DNA of 8,672 bases from Bacillota bacterium (GCA_029555925.1 JAKPQU010000458.1:1-8672); one strand, 5' to 3'. Positions 1 to 6,489 are shown, counted from the first letter of the stretch. Numbers and translations: made by a program. Notes: generated from the letters alone by a model not told the origin.

Positions 1-56
1 AATTTACTTTCCTGGGATTTTGTTGGATATATACGGTATTTATATGAGCTTTTCAT
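1..56 (-). CDS. tnpB: TnpB (IS200/IS605 OrfB) N-terminus, partial
   Basis: The minus strand reads an ATG at 56-54 followed by MKSSYKYRIYPTKSQESK before leaving the window. The pattern M-K-x-x-Y-K-x-R-I-Y-P-T-x-x-Q is the conserved N-terminus of TnpB, the RNA-guided RuvC-type nuclease of IS200/IS605 and IS607 transposons. A good ribosome binding site (AGGAGA on the minus strand, 65-70) lies 8 nt upstream, so the start is well supported. Only 18 codons are visible, so I cannot tell whether the gene is intact or which subfamily it belongs to. No tnpA is visible. The frame differs from the tnpB relic near 6.5-6.9 kb only in that it carries the opposite end of the protein, so the two cannot be compared. 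Confidence 0.8.
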   Translation of the reverse strand, partial: MKSSYKYRIYPTKSQESK

Positions 57-136
57 ACTTATCTTCTCCTCTATATATTATAACAGAAAAGAGCTTGTAT
101 TTATAGCTTTGAACATAATACAGGATACACGACGCA

Positions 137-180
137 ACTCCCCATTCATCTCCATCTAAGCCTTCAGCTATAGAGGGAGT
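137..180. other. Strong imperfect hairpin upstream of tnpB
   Basis: ACTCCC (137-142) pairs with GGGAGT (175-180), and inside it TCTAAGC (155-161) pairs with GCTaTAGA (167-174, one bulged A) around a CTTCA loop. That gives about 13 base pairs with a 12-nt one-sided bulge (143-154). The hairpin lies about 80 nt upstream of the tnpB start. Subterminal hairpins are used by IS200/IS605 TnpA to recognise transposon ends, and TnpB guide RNAs are strongly structured, so this may be the left end of the element or the remains of a guide-RNA region. That assignment is inference; only the base pairing is seen. Confidence 0.45.
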
Positions 181-317
181 ATTCTGCGGTCTTTAGGATA
201 AAATTACAATAATTCAAATAATTAATATACAGAAATACCCTGTCTGGAATCCTCATTACGGCAACTGGTAAAAGAGTGTATGGGAAACTATAAATAGCGA
301 GCAGTGAATAATGATAT
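181..317. other. Non-coding AT-rich stretch
   Basis: Together with the flanking hairpin and repeat, this forms a gap of about 420 bp (57-475) without a gene. I see no credible reading frame, tRNA or terminator here. The junction between the tnpB element and chromosomal DNA probably lies in this stretch, but no terminal repeat or target duplication is evident. Confidence 0.4.
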
Positions 318-413
318 CGTGATGCGTAATGCGTGATGCGAAGGGAAATAACCCATCACTCATCACGCATCACGAATTATTTAAATTCTAATAAGTTATG
401 AAATACACTATAA
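318..413 (+). repeat. Dispersed repeat copy A: heptamer hairpin plus conserved tail
   Basis: The left arm (318-338) is CGTGATG-CGTAATG-CGTGATG and the right arm (354-374) is CATCACT-CATCACG-CATCACG. They pair at 19 of 21 positions around a 15-nt loop. The tail 379-413 is AT-rich and is identical over 35 bp to 7599-7633 (copy B). The copy ends a few bases before the extended -10 element of the regulator gene. No coding capacity. It resembles a small non-autonomous repeat (MITE- or REP-like) built on heptanucleotides, but no target duplication can be seen. Confidence 0.8.
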
Positions 414-416
414 ATA

Positions 417-425
417 TGATATAAT
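417..425 (+). promoter_or_regulatory. Extended -10 promoter of the Crp/Fnr-family gene
   Basis: TG-A-TATAAT (417-425) is a perfect extended -10 element. The -35 position 17 bp upstream (TATGAA, 397-402) is weak, which is common with extended -10 promoters, and it falls inside the conserved tail of dispersed repeat copy A. Transcription would start near 432, giving a leader of about 44 nt before the ATG at 476. Confidence 0.5.
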
Positions 426-475
426 AAGCCCGGAGAAAATAAAATCATTAAATCTCTGGAGTAATCTGAAAAACT

Positions 476-1141
476 ATGAATACAACAGCATTACTTAAAA
501 CAATACCTCTTTTTTCCAATCTGAAAGAGAAATATCTTCTGTCTCTGGCACAGAAAACCTGTGAAAAAAACTATAATGAAGATACTCTTATATTGCAAAA
601 AGGGGAAAAAAGCGGATTCCTCGGGATAATTCTATCGGGAGAACTTAAAGTCATACTTTTAAGCCCTCAGGGCAGAGAGGTAAATCTTGCCATATTAAAA
701 CCATATGAATATATAGGAGAAATGTCTTTACTGGACGATGAACCCCATTCCGCCACCGTTATAACGCTGAAAAAAAGCAGACTTCTTATACTCCCCAGGG
801 ATGCTTTCCAGAAAATCCTGAAAGAAAACCCTGAAATAACTCTTTTTCTACTCAAGCAATATGTAAAACTTGTAAGAAAACTCAGTGAAAGAATAGCCGA
901 TCTGAAATTTATGGATATATACCAGAGAACTGCAAAAAAACTGGTGGAAATGACTATTGAAGGTAAAGAAGATACCCTTGAAATAACACATCAAGAACTG
1001 GCAAATCTTGTCGGGTCAAACAGGGAAAATGTTACAAGATCCCTGAATGAGATGGAGAAAAAACATATACTCTATATGCAGAAAGGGAAAATTGTTATCA
1101 AGGATCTTAAAGCGGTCAAGGGGATTTATAGTGAAGAGTGA
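476..1141 (+). CDS. Crp/Fnr-family transcriptional regulator
   Basis: A 221-residue cytoplasmic DNA-binding regulator of normal family length. Residues 10-115 form the cyclic-nucleotide-binding beta-roll, with the cassette YIGEMSLLDDEPHSATV at 79-95. Residues 116-142 are the dimerisation helix. Residues 150-210 are the winged helix-turn-helix, with THQELANLVGSNRENVTRSL at 171-190 as the HTH. The arginine that contacts the cyclic-nucleotide phosphate in CRP is His91 here (PHSA rather than PRSA), while Gly81, Glu82 and Ser92 are kept, so ligand binding may be altered. There is one cysteine (Cys29) and no FNR-type Fe-S cluster set. The possible ribosome binding site GGAG (458-461) is 14 nt from the ATG, which is long. 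The last residues and stop codon run into a heptamer array. Its gene targets are unknown; no nearby operon obviously depends on it. Confidence 0.9.
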   Translation: MNTTALLKTIPLFSNLKEKYLLSLAQKTCEKNYNEDTLILQKGEKSGFLGIILSGELKVILLSPQGREVNLAILKPYEYIGEMSLLDDEPHSATVITLKKSRLLILPRDAFQKILKENPEITLFLLKQYVKLVRKLSERIADLKFMDIYQRTAKKLVEMTIEGKEDTLEITHQELANLVGSNRENVTRSLNEMEKKHILYMQKGKIVIKDLKAVKGIYSEE

Positions 1142-1203
1142 GTCGTAAGTGGTGAAGCGTGAATCGTAAGTCGTGAATCGTGAGCTGTGAGTCGTGAGTG
1201 ATA
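1127..1203 (+). repeat. Tandem heptamer array after the Crp/Fnr gene
   Basis: From 1141 there are nine consecutive 7-bp units: AGTCGTA, AGTGGTG, AAGCGTG, AATCGTA, AGTCGTG, AATCGTG, AGCTGTG, AGTCGTG, AGTGATA. In another phase they are CGTRANN, the core of the other arrays here. The same 7-bp register can be followed back to about 1127 (TATAGTG, AAGAGTG), so the regulator's C-terminus and its stop codon (1139-1141) lie within the array. Confidence 0.85.
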
Positions 1204-1215
1204 AACAATAATGTG

Positions 1216-1250
1216 TCACTGAACACCGGTCACTGAACACCGGTCACTGA
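1216..1250. repeat. 14-bp tandem repeat, 2.5 copies
   Basis: TCACTGAACACCGG occurs at 1216-1229 and 1230-1243, followed by TCACTGA at 1244-1250. The unit is two heptamers long and ends one base before the stop codon of the converging TPR gene. The gap 1142-1251 between the two convergent genes shows no classical hairpin plus T-run terminator. Confidence 0.85.
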
Positions 1251-1251
1251 T

Positions 1252-2091
1252 TTACATCTTCTTTTTTAGCTCTTCAATCCAGGCTTCTACTTCTTTACCG
1301 TCTTTTGCTTTCGGGAAAAGCTTTAAATAAGCCTGATAATGGTTTATGGCTCCCATGTAGTTACCTGCAAATTCATAATGAAGTGCCAGATTAAAATGGG
1401 CATTGCCATAAGAAGGTGAATATTTTACTGCCTGTTCATAGGCTTTAGTGGCCAGTTCATATTCTTCCAGTTTATCATAAGCAAGGCCCTGATTGAAATA
1501 CGCATATGAATAGGCAGGATCAACGTTTACGGATTCTTTGAATTTCTCCAGGGCACCCATATAATCACCGTCTTGATATAAATTTTCTCCGTCCATATCA
1601 AACAGGTGAGCTGCCATATATTTTGCGTCTTTCGCACCTGGAGAAAGAACTAAATAGTTTTTATAAGACTGGGCCGCACTCTGCAGATCTCCTTCCGATT
1701 CAAAAATAAAGCCCAGGTTATACCATACAGAAGGGATTTTATCATTTATATTAACAACTTTTTCATACTCACCTTTTGCAAGTTTATATTTTCCTTCTTT
1801 AAGGTATTTATAAGCCTGTTCTATATAAATATTGATACTGTTCGGATCCGGCTTACCGGCGGCAGTCGGAGTGATTGCAGGAGTTGCTGTTATTCCGGCC
1901 GTGGCAGAAGGAGTTGCCATTATAACGGGAGTATTTGTCGGAACAATTGTCTGTGTAGCAGCAGGAGTTACGCTTACTGCGGGAGTAATTGTAGGAGTAA
2001 CAACAGGCTCTGAAGTATTATCCTGGGCCATAGCGGGATAAAGGCAATTTACAAAAATCAACAGGATCATAAAATATAACAGTTTATACAT
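1252..2091 (-). CDS. Secreted TPR-repeat protein with Thr/Pro-rich linker
   Basis: A 279-residue protein. Residues 1-22 form a signal peptide (Lys3, hydrophobic 4-19, AMA before Gln23), so it is likely exported to the periplasm or surface. The cysteine at 16 is not in a lipobox. Residues 29-80 are a low-complexity TP/TPxxTP linker. Residues 83-260 hold about five tetratricopeptide repeats (for example 99-117, 120-150, 170-192, 196-226, 230-260) with the usual small/aromatic/Pro pattern, such as YFNQGLAYDKLEEYELATKAYEQAV. TPR domains bind proteins, so a scaffold role in an envelope complex is likely, but no partner is identifiable. The start is supported by GGGAG (minus strand, 2098-2102), 6 nt away. 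It is convergent with the Crp/Fnr gene and lies downstream of truA on the same strand, separated by a repeat-filled gap. Confidence 0.85.
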   Translation of the reverse strand: MYKLLYFMILLIFVNCLYPAMAQDNTSEPVVTPTITPAVSVTPAATQTIVPTNTPVIMATPSATAGITATPAITPTAAGKPDPNSINIYIEQAYKYLKEGKYKLAKGEYEKVVNINDKIPSVWYNLGFIFESEGDLQSAAQSYKNYLVLSPGAKDAKYMAAHLFDMDGENLYQDGDYMGALEKFKESVNVDPAYSYAYFNQGLAYDKLEEYELATKAYEQAVKYSPSYGNAHFNLALHYEFAGNYMGAINHYQAYLKLFPKAKDGKEVEAWIEELKKKM

Positions 2092-2109
2092 AATATACTC
2101 CCTTCATAT

Positions 2110-2228
2110 CGTAATGCGTGATGTGTAATGCGTGACGCGTAAGGGGTAGAAATACCCTGGTTACTGCCATTCACGACTTACGAGTCACTACCCTTCACCC
2201 TTCACTTTTCACGACTTTTCACTTTTCA
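2110..2228. repeat. Heptamer arrays filling the gap between truA and the TPR gene
   Basis: The left array (2110-2144) reads CGTAATG, CGTGATG, TGTAATG, CGTGACG, CGTAAGG. It is followed by a small hairpin GGGTA-GAAA-TACCC (2143-2156). The right array (2173-2228) is largely the opposite orientation: ACGACTT, ACGAGTC, ACTACCC, TTCACCC, TTCACTT, TTCACGA, CTTTTCA, CTTTTCA. The right array touches the stop codon of truA. The two arrays could fold back on each other, but imperfectly. Confidence 0.8.
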
Positions 2229-2966
2229 CTCATATTTCACTTCCACAAGAAACAATCCGTGAGGCGGCAGTGTCGGCCCTGCCTGCCTTCTGTCTTTTGC
2301 TTCCAGTATGTGTTGTATTTTCTCCAGAGAAAATCGCCCTCTTCCGACCTGAATTATTGTTCCGGTAAGAATTCTGACCATCATATGAAGAAAACCGTCT
2401 GCTTCTATTTCAAATATTACCAGATCTTCAGAACGATAGCAACGGAATAAAAAAATTGTACGTATATTACTTTTCACTTCTTTCGAGCTTGCTTTAAAAG
2501 AGGTAAAATCATGGGTTCCCGTAAATATTTTACAGGCTTCGTCCATAAGTTCCACATTCAGATAATAGGGATAAAAAAAGGCAAAACCCCTTGAAAATAC
2601 CCCCCTGTAAGGACGATTCAATATCTGATACTTATATCTTCTTCTTTTAGCACTGTAACGGGCATGAAAATTTTCATCTACCTCTTCGACAGATTTAACG
2701 GCTATATCAGGTGGAAGAACTCCGTTTAAAGCCCTCTGTATCTGCTCAACAGTCCGTTCTGTGGCGTGTTTAAAATTGATAACCTGCCCTGCTGCATGAA
2801 CTCCCGCATCTGTACGTCCTGCACCGTAAATCTTCACAGGTTTCTGAAATATTACTGAAAGAGACTTTTCTATTTCGCCCTGAACAGTCCTGCCGTCTGG
2901 CTGTATCTGAAAACCATAGTAATCAGTGCCGTCATATTCTATGACCAGTTTAATGTTTTTTTCCAT
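2226..2966 (-). CDS. truA: tRNA pseudouridine(38-40) synthase TruA
   Basis: TruA isomerises uridines 38-40 in the anticodon arm of tRNAs. The 246-residue protein has the usual length. The N-terminal KLVIEYDGTDYYGFQ is at 6-20, and the catalytic motif GAGRTDAGVHA at 48-58 carries the nucleophile Asp53. The second half contains TGTHDFTSFK, then DGFLHMMVRILTGTIIQVGRG, and ends in AGPTLPPHGLFLVEVKYE. All hallmarks of an active enzyme are present. The ribosome binding site is weak (AGGA about 5 nt before the ATG). It lies 61 bp downstream of ecfT in the gene order known from Firmicutes, so co-transcription with ecfA-ecfT is likely. The stop codon abuts a heptamer array. Confidence 0.97.
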   Translation of the reverse strand: MEKNIKLVIEYDGTDYYGFQIQPDGRTVQGEIEKSLSVIFQKPVKIYGAGRTDAGVHAAGQVINFKHATERTVEQIQRALNGVLPPDIAVKSVEEVDENFHARYSAKRRRYKYQILNRPYRGVFSRGFAFFYPYYLNVELMDEACKIFTGTHDFTSFKASSKEVKSNIRTIFLFRCYRSEDLVIFEIEADGFLHMMVRILTGTIIQVGRGRFSLEKIQHILEAKDRRQAGPTLPPHGLFLVEVKYE

Positions 2967-3027
2967 TGTTATCCTTTTTTAGTTTATACTTGAGCGTTTA
3001 TAGTTATGTAGAATTAAATACTGAACC

Positions 3028-3864
3028 TTAATTAAACCATAAACTATAAACCTTCAAATTACCGAAAAACTGCATATATTCAGCACCGGCAACAAATAAG
3101 ATCAAAAGAAATATAGCAATTACATCATTTACAGTTATCTTCAATTCCTTCATATGAGTTCTGTATTTTCCGCCTCTATAACATCGGGATTCCATGGCAA
3201 GAGCAAGCTCATCTGCTCTCCGAAAAGCACTTATAAATAGAGGAACAAATACAGGTATCAGGTTTTTCACTCTTTTTACAATACTGCCGCTCTGAAAGTC
3301 CGCTCCTCTGGCAAGCTGTGCCTTTATTATTTTTTCCGTTTCTTCCATCAGGGTAGGTATAAACCTCAATGCAATAGTCATCATCATGGCAAGTTCATGT
3401 GACGGGAAACCTACCAGTGAAAGGGGATAGAGCAAATATTCAATACCGTCTGTCAGTTCAATGGGTGAAGTCGTAAAAGTGAGTAAAGAAGAAAGCATTA
3501 TAAGAAGTACGATACGGCATGACATCTGTATGCTTAATTCAAGTCCTTCTTTACTTATCTGAAGGAAATTCCATTTCCATATAATTTCTCCAGGTAACAT
3601 AAAAAGGTTCAGTACAAACGTAATAAAAATAAATAACAGAATCGGCCTCAGGCTTTTCAGAACAAATAAAGGAGAAATTCTGGCACAGACGATAACAAAA
3701 AAAACAAAGAAAAAAACAAGTCCGTAAACAGGGAGGCTTTTTATGGTAAAAATAAAAACTATCATAATTATAAGCATAACAATTTTTACCCGGGGGTCAA
3801 GACGATGTATCATAGATTTTCCCGGGATATACTGGCCTATTATGACAGATTTTAATATTTCCAT
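3028..3864 (-). CDS. ecfT: ECF transporter transmembrane component EcfT
   Basis: EcfT couples the ATPase dimer to substrate-binding S components in energy-coupling-factor importers of vitamins or metals. The 278-residue membrane protein has hydrophobic segments near 26-44, 46-62, 73-91, 117-131 and 247-265. It has a cytoplasmic coupling region with the family motifs AQLARG (182-187) and AMESRCYRGG (223-232, a variant of the second Ala-Arg-Gly motif). ecfA lies 63 bp upstream. The ATG at 3864-3862 fits the family N-terminus (GQYIPGKSMIHRLDPRVKI), but only 7 nt separate it from a heptamer array and no Shine-Dalgarno sequence is present. The last residues VYSLWF are encoded by a second, different heptamer series (3031-3051). 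Confidence 0.95.
   Translation of the reverse strand: MEILKSVIIGQYIPGKSMIHRLDPRVKIVMLIIMIVFIFTIKSLPVYGLVFFFVFFVIVCARISPLFVLKSLRPILLFIFITFVLNLFMLPGEIIWKWNFLQISKEGLELSIQMSCRIVLLIMLSSLLTFTTSPIELTDGIEYLLYPLSLVGFPSHELAMMMTIALRFIPTLMEETEKIIKAQLARGADFQSGSIVKRVKNLIPVFVPLFISAFRRADELALAMESRCYRGGKYRTHMKELKITVNDVIAIFLLILFVAGAEYMQFFGNLKVYSLWFN
3031..3051. repeat. Heptamer triplet inside the ecfT 3' end
   Basis: ATTAAAC, CATAAAC and TATAAAC follow each other without gaps. Read on the minus strand they are GTTTATA, GTTTATG, GTTTAAT and encode the last residues of EcfT up to its stop codon. Related GTTTATA-like words recur in the ecfT-truA gap (around 2982-3004). The sequence differs from the CGTRANN arrays but has the same 7-bp period. 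Confidence 0.65.
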
Positions 3865-3871
3865 ATTTATA

Positions 3872-3939
3872 CGTGACGCGTGACGCGTGACGCGTGACGG
3901 GTGAATAGACCCGTTATGCGTGACGTGTTATGCATTACG
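3872..3939. repeat. Heptamer array with hairpin between ecfA and ecfT
   Basis: Four perfect CGTGACG copies (3872-3899) run into a hairpin ACGGGT-GAATAG-ACCCGT (3897-3914). The descending arm then continues as CGTTATG, CGTGACG, TGTTATG, CATTACG (3912-3939). The array covers essentially the whole ecfA-ecfT gap. Its last 12 bases encode the final three residues and stop codon of EcfA (RNA-stop). Its other end lies 7 nt from the ecfT start codon. Confidence 0.9.
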
Positions 3940-4791
3940 CTTCCCACCTTTAATCTTCTTGATCTCTTTTAATGCCTCTTCCACTGTATAAATCTCTGTA
4001 TTTACAGGAATCCCCTTTTCCTTCAGCCTATGCATAAGACGGGTAATCTGAGGTACATCGAGACTGTATTTTTCAAGAGCTTCAACCTGTGAAAAAACTT
4101 CATTCAAAGTGCCCTGAAGCACAATTCTGCCTTTTTCCATAATAAAAACCCTGTCACAGAGAAGAGCTACTTGATTCATATCATGCGTGACAAGTATAAC
4201 AGTTTTTTTATATTTTGTATGTAATTCTTTAATACCTGAGAGTATATTATCACGGCTTTCAGGGTCAAGACCTGCTGTAGGCTCATCAAGGATAATATAT
4301 TCAGGTTCTGTTGCAAGTACTCCTGCAATGGCAGTTTTCCTTTTTTCTCCTCCGCTTAACGTAAAAGGAGACCGGCCTTTAAGCTCATCATAAGACATAC
4401 CGGCAGATGCCATAGCATGCTTTACTCTTCCTTCTATGTCTTTATCGGGAACACCGAAATTTTTTGGTCCGAAAGCAATATCTTCATAAACCGTTTCTTC
4501 AAATAGCTGATGTTCCGGATATTGAAAAAGAAGTCCTACAAGAGCGCGAATTTTTTGCATATTCACCTTTTTTCCAAAAATATCTGTTCCCTCTACAAAG
4601 ACTTTTCCTGAAGAAGGTTTCAATAATCCGTTAAAATGCTGAATCAACGTAGACTTACCGCATCCTGTATGACCTACGAGACCGATAAATTCTCCCTTTT
4701 CTATTTCAAGATTAATCCCCCTGAGAGCTTCAACCTGAAAAGGGGTATCTTTCAGATAAGTGTAATAAAGATTCTCTATTTTAATAGACAT
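3928..4791 (-). CDS. ecfA2: ECF transporter ATPase, EcfA2-like
   Basis: An ATP-binding subunit that drives EcfT-dependent vitamin or metal uptake from the cytoplasmic face. The 287 residues show Walker A GHTGCGKST (40-48), the Q-loop with the family-typical FQYPEHQLFEETVYEDIAFG (89-108), signature LSGGE (145-149, Glu instead of the common Gln), Walker B IILDEP (166-171) and switch His203. The QYPEHQLF motif and length point to the EcfA2 rather than the EcfA1 paralogue. EcfA1 normally lies directly upstream, but here a serine recombinase does, 17 bp away. No Shine-Dalgarno sequence precedes the ATG, so translation may depend on coupling to the recombinase or on leaderless initiation. The C-terminal RNA-stop derives from a heptamer array. 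Confidence 0.93.
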   Translation of the reverse strand: MSIKIENLYYTYLKDTPFQVEALRGINLEIEKGEFIGLVGHTGCGKSTLIQHFNGLLKPSSGKVFVEGTDIFGKKVNMQKIRALVGLLFQYPEHQLFEETVYEDIAFGPKNFGVPDKDIEGRVKHAMASAGMSYDELKGRSPFTLSGGEKRKTAIAGVLATEPEYIILDEPTAGLDPESRDNILSGIKELHTKYKKTVILVTHDMNQVALLCDRVFIMEKGRIVLQGTLNEVFSQVEALEKYSLDVPQITRLMHRLKEKGIPVNTEIYTVEEALKEIKKIKGGKRNA

Positions 4792-4799
4792 AACGGTTT

Positions 4800-4813
4800 A
4801 GTTAACAGTTAAC
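4800..4813. repeat. Direct heptamer pair at the recombinase/ecfA junction
   Basis: AGTTAAC occurs twice in tandem (4800-4806, 4807-4813). The stop codon of the recombinase (TAA on the minus strand, 4811-4809) lies inside it. The region is also nearly palindromic because GTTAAC is self-complementary. It marks one edge of the recombinase module and could be part of an attachment site or just another heptamer series. Confidence 0.6.
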
Positions 4814-6209
4814 TTTCAAGAAAACTCCACTCTATAAATATCTTTTCATTAATAATAATTTTATTAATTAACACTCCAAGTATATTTCTCTTATCTTCAA
4901 AAGAAGCCTTCTTCCATAGAAGAGAGAAATTTTTTAATATACGCAATATCTCTTCTCTGCTTTTTGAGTTGACTTGATTGCAGTTTTCTATTTCTTTTGT
5001 TTGTTGCTCGAGACTTTGTTTCTGAGAGGTCAAAGCGGAAATCCTTCCGTTTAATTCAGTCAAAGGAATAGAATCTATCTGATATAAGTCTAATAATTTA
5101 TTTATCTGTTTATTAATGGAATTAATTTCTTTTTCTATTATTTCTCTTTTATTTTTATTCGACTCCGATTTTTCTTTAGGAATTATACTATCTATTAATT
5201 CCTTGTCAAGACTAATCTTTAAAATTTCGTCTTCTATTAAAGAATTTAATTCCTCAACCCTGATTATTTTTCCCATGCAATCAGGATCTTTTATCATTTC
5301 TTTATTTATTTTTCCCCTGGAATAGCACTTGTAATACTTATATTGTCGTGCTTTTTGCACGTAGTACCTGGCTCCGCAGTTTCCGCAAAAAATCAATCCA
5401 GATAGGAGTTCTGAATACTGAAAATATTGCCTGCTTAGATCTCTTTTTCCCTTGCAAATTGCCTGCGCTTGAGAAAATTCCTCTTCTGAAATAAGAGGAA
5501 GATGGAGTCCAGGAAATTCTCTTGAGATTTTACCTGTATACAGAGGATTGTCTAAAATTCTTTTAATAGTGCCTCTATTATGCCAGGTTCCGTATTTATG
5601 CTTATATCCTTTTTTATTTAAAGTTTCCAGTATTTTGTCTGCCCCGTGTCCCTGAAGGTAGAGATTAAAAATTTCTTTTATTTGCAATGCCTCGAACTCA
5701 TTAATAACGAGTCTGCCATCAATATAATCATATCCAATAGGTGAAAAACCTCCCCCGTGAAACAGTCCTTCTTTTGCTCTCTCTCTTCTCCCCATCCTGG
5801 ATCTCTCCCTGATAGTTTCTCTTTCCAGTTGCGCAAACACAGAGAGTATCCCTACGCTGGCTTTCCCGAAAGGCGTGCTGGTATCAAAACTTTCATTAAT
5901 AGAAATAAAATCTACCGAATTCTTCAGGAAAACATCTTCTATTAAATATAGTGTATCTTTCTGAGAACGGCTCAATCTATCCAGCCGGTAAACAAGAACT
6001 ATATCGAAATTTTTAATATTCTGAATGAGCTTCTGGATGGCTGGTCTTTGAAGATTTGCACCGCTGAATCCAGGATCAACAAAAACCTCTGAAGTTACCC
6101 AGTCCCTCATTTTGCAGTAATTTATAAGTTTTTCTTTCTGGGCCGGAATACTATAGTTTTCTTCTTGTTCCTGAGTGCTGACCCTGATGTAGATTGCTAC
6201 GCGCTTCAT
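4809..6209 (-). CDS. Large serine recombinase
   Basis: A site-specific DNA recombinase of the resolvase/invertase superfamily that cuts and rejoins DNA through a phosphoserine intermediate. The 466 residues begin with the catalytic domain: YIRVST with Ser11, the arginine motif VYRLDRLSR (73-81) and FAQLERETIRER (125-136). The recombinase domain (about 155-250) contains GFSPIGYDY and the ILDNPLYTGK motif. A zinc ribbon follows with Cys275, Cys278, Cys295 and Cys311. A coiled coil spans about 350-412, and the C-terminal segment EDKRNILGVLINKIII is typical of the family. It looks intact, though short for an integrase of a large element. The ATG overlaps the stop codon of the upstream RHH-like gene (ATGA), so translation is probably coupled. 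Its position directly upstream of ecfA suggests insertion into the ECF operon. It could be an integrase, transposase or element excision enzyme. Confidence 0.95.
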   Translation of the reverse strand: MKRVAIYIRVSTQEQEENYSIPAQKEKLINYCKMRDWVTSEVFVDPGFSGANLQRPAIQKLIQNIKNFDIVLVYRLDRLSRSQKDTLYLIEDVFLKNSVDFISINESFDTSTPFGKASVGILSVFAQLERETIRERSRMGRRERAKEGLFHGGGFSPIGYDYIDGRLVINEFEALQIKEIFNLYLQGHGADKILETLNKKGYKHKYGTWHNRGTIKRILDNPLYTGKISREFPGLHLPLISEEEFSQAQAICKGKRDLSRQYFQYSELLSGLIFCGNCGARYYVQKARQYKYYKCYSRGKINKEMIKDPDCMGKIIRVEELNSLIEDEILKISLDKELIDSIIPKEKSESNKNKREIIEKEINSINKQINKLLDLYQIDSIPLTELNGRISALTSQKQSLEQQTKEIENCNQVNSKSREEILRILKNFSLLWKKASFEDKRNILGVLINKIIINEKIFIEWSFLES

Positions 6210-6481
6210 TTTGACTTCACCGGCTTTAACATAGCCTTCTTCTTTACTGTATATTGCCGGGTATATTCTTTTATTTTACCTTTCGGAGTTTTTACCTTAT
6301 GGGAGCATTCCCGGACTTCCGGCGTCTCTATAATCTCTATACCAAATAGTTTAGCTATTGTAATTTCTCCCATAGAAACCCCTTTTCCCTGAGACCAGGC
6401 TTTAACTTGGTTGTATTGTTCGTCGGTACATCTAAGCCAGTATCGTTTATCTCTACTTTCTTCTTTTTTTACGCGTGGCAT
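6206..6481 (-). CDS. Small basic ribbon-helix-helix-like protein
   Basis: A 91-residue protein starting at the ATG 6481-6479, preceded at 8 nt by a perfect AGGAGG (6490-6495). A GTG three codons upstream overlaps that site and is rejected. Residues 13-47 (RYWLRCTDEQYNQVKAWSQG followed by KGVSMGEITIAKLFG) fit a ribbon-helix-helix fold: a beta strand with alternating residues, a helix, a G-x-S turn and a second helix. The tail 61-91 is strongly basic. Such proteins bind operator or recombination-site DNA, so a repressor or directionality factor for the recombinase encoded in the same operon is the best guess. The assignment rests on pattern only. The gene begins at the break point of the tnpB relic. 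Confidence 0.65.
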   Translation of the reverse strand: MPRVKKEESRDKRYWLRCTDEQYNQVKAWSQGKGVSMGEITIAKLFGIEIIETPEVRECSHKVKTPKGKIKEYTRQYTVKKKAMLKPVKSK

Positions 6482-6489
6482 AATTCCCA

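Noticed and set aside
77..82. Minus-strand TATAAT as tnpB promoter
   Set aside because: Transcription would start in the ribosome binding site (65-70), leaving too short a leader; no matching -35.
318..374. CRISPR array
   Set aside because: Units are 7 bp, contiguous and degenerate, with no unique spacers of uniform length and no cas genes.
1016..1240. Minus-strand 74-codon frame with SRFTTYDSRFTTYD repeats
   Set aside because: It is a translation of the heptamer array plus the antisense of the Crp/Fnr gene; the 7-residue protein repeat is an artefact of 7-bp units read in three frames.
1204..1251. Bidirectional terminator between the convergent Crp/Fnr and TPR genes
   Set aside because: The 14-bp tandem does not form a stable stem followed by a T-run in either direction.
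1832..2041. Plus-strand frame rich in Val, Gly and Ala opposite the TPR gene
   Set aside because: Antisense of the Thr/Pro-rich linker and signal peptide; it has no ribosome binding site.
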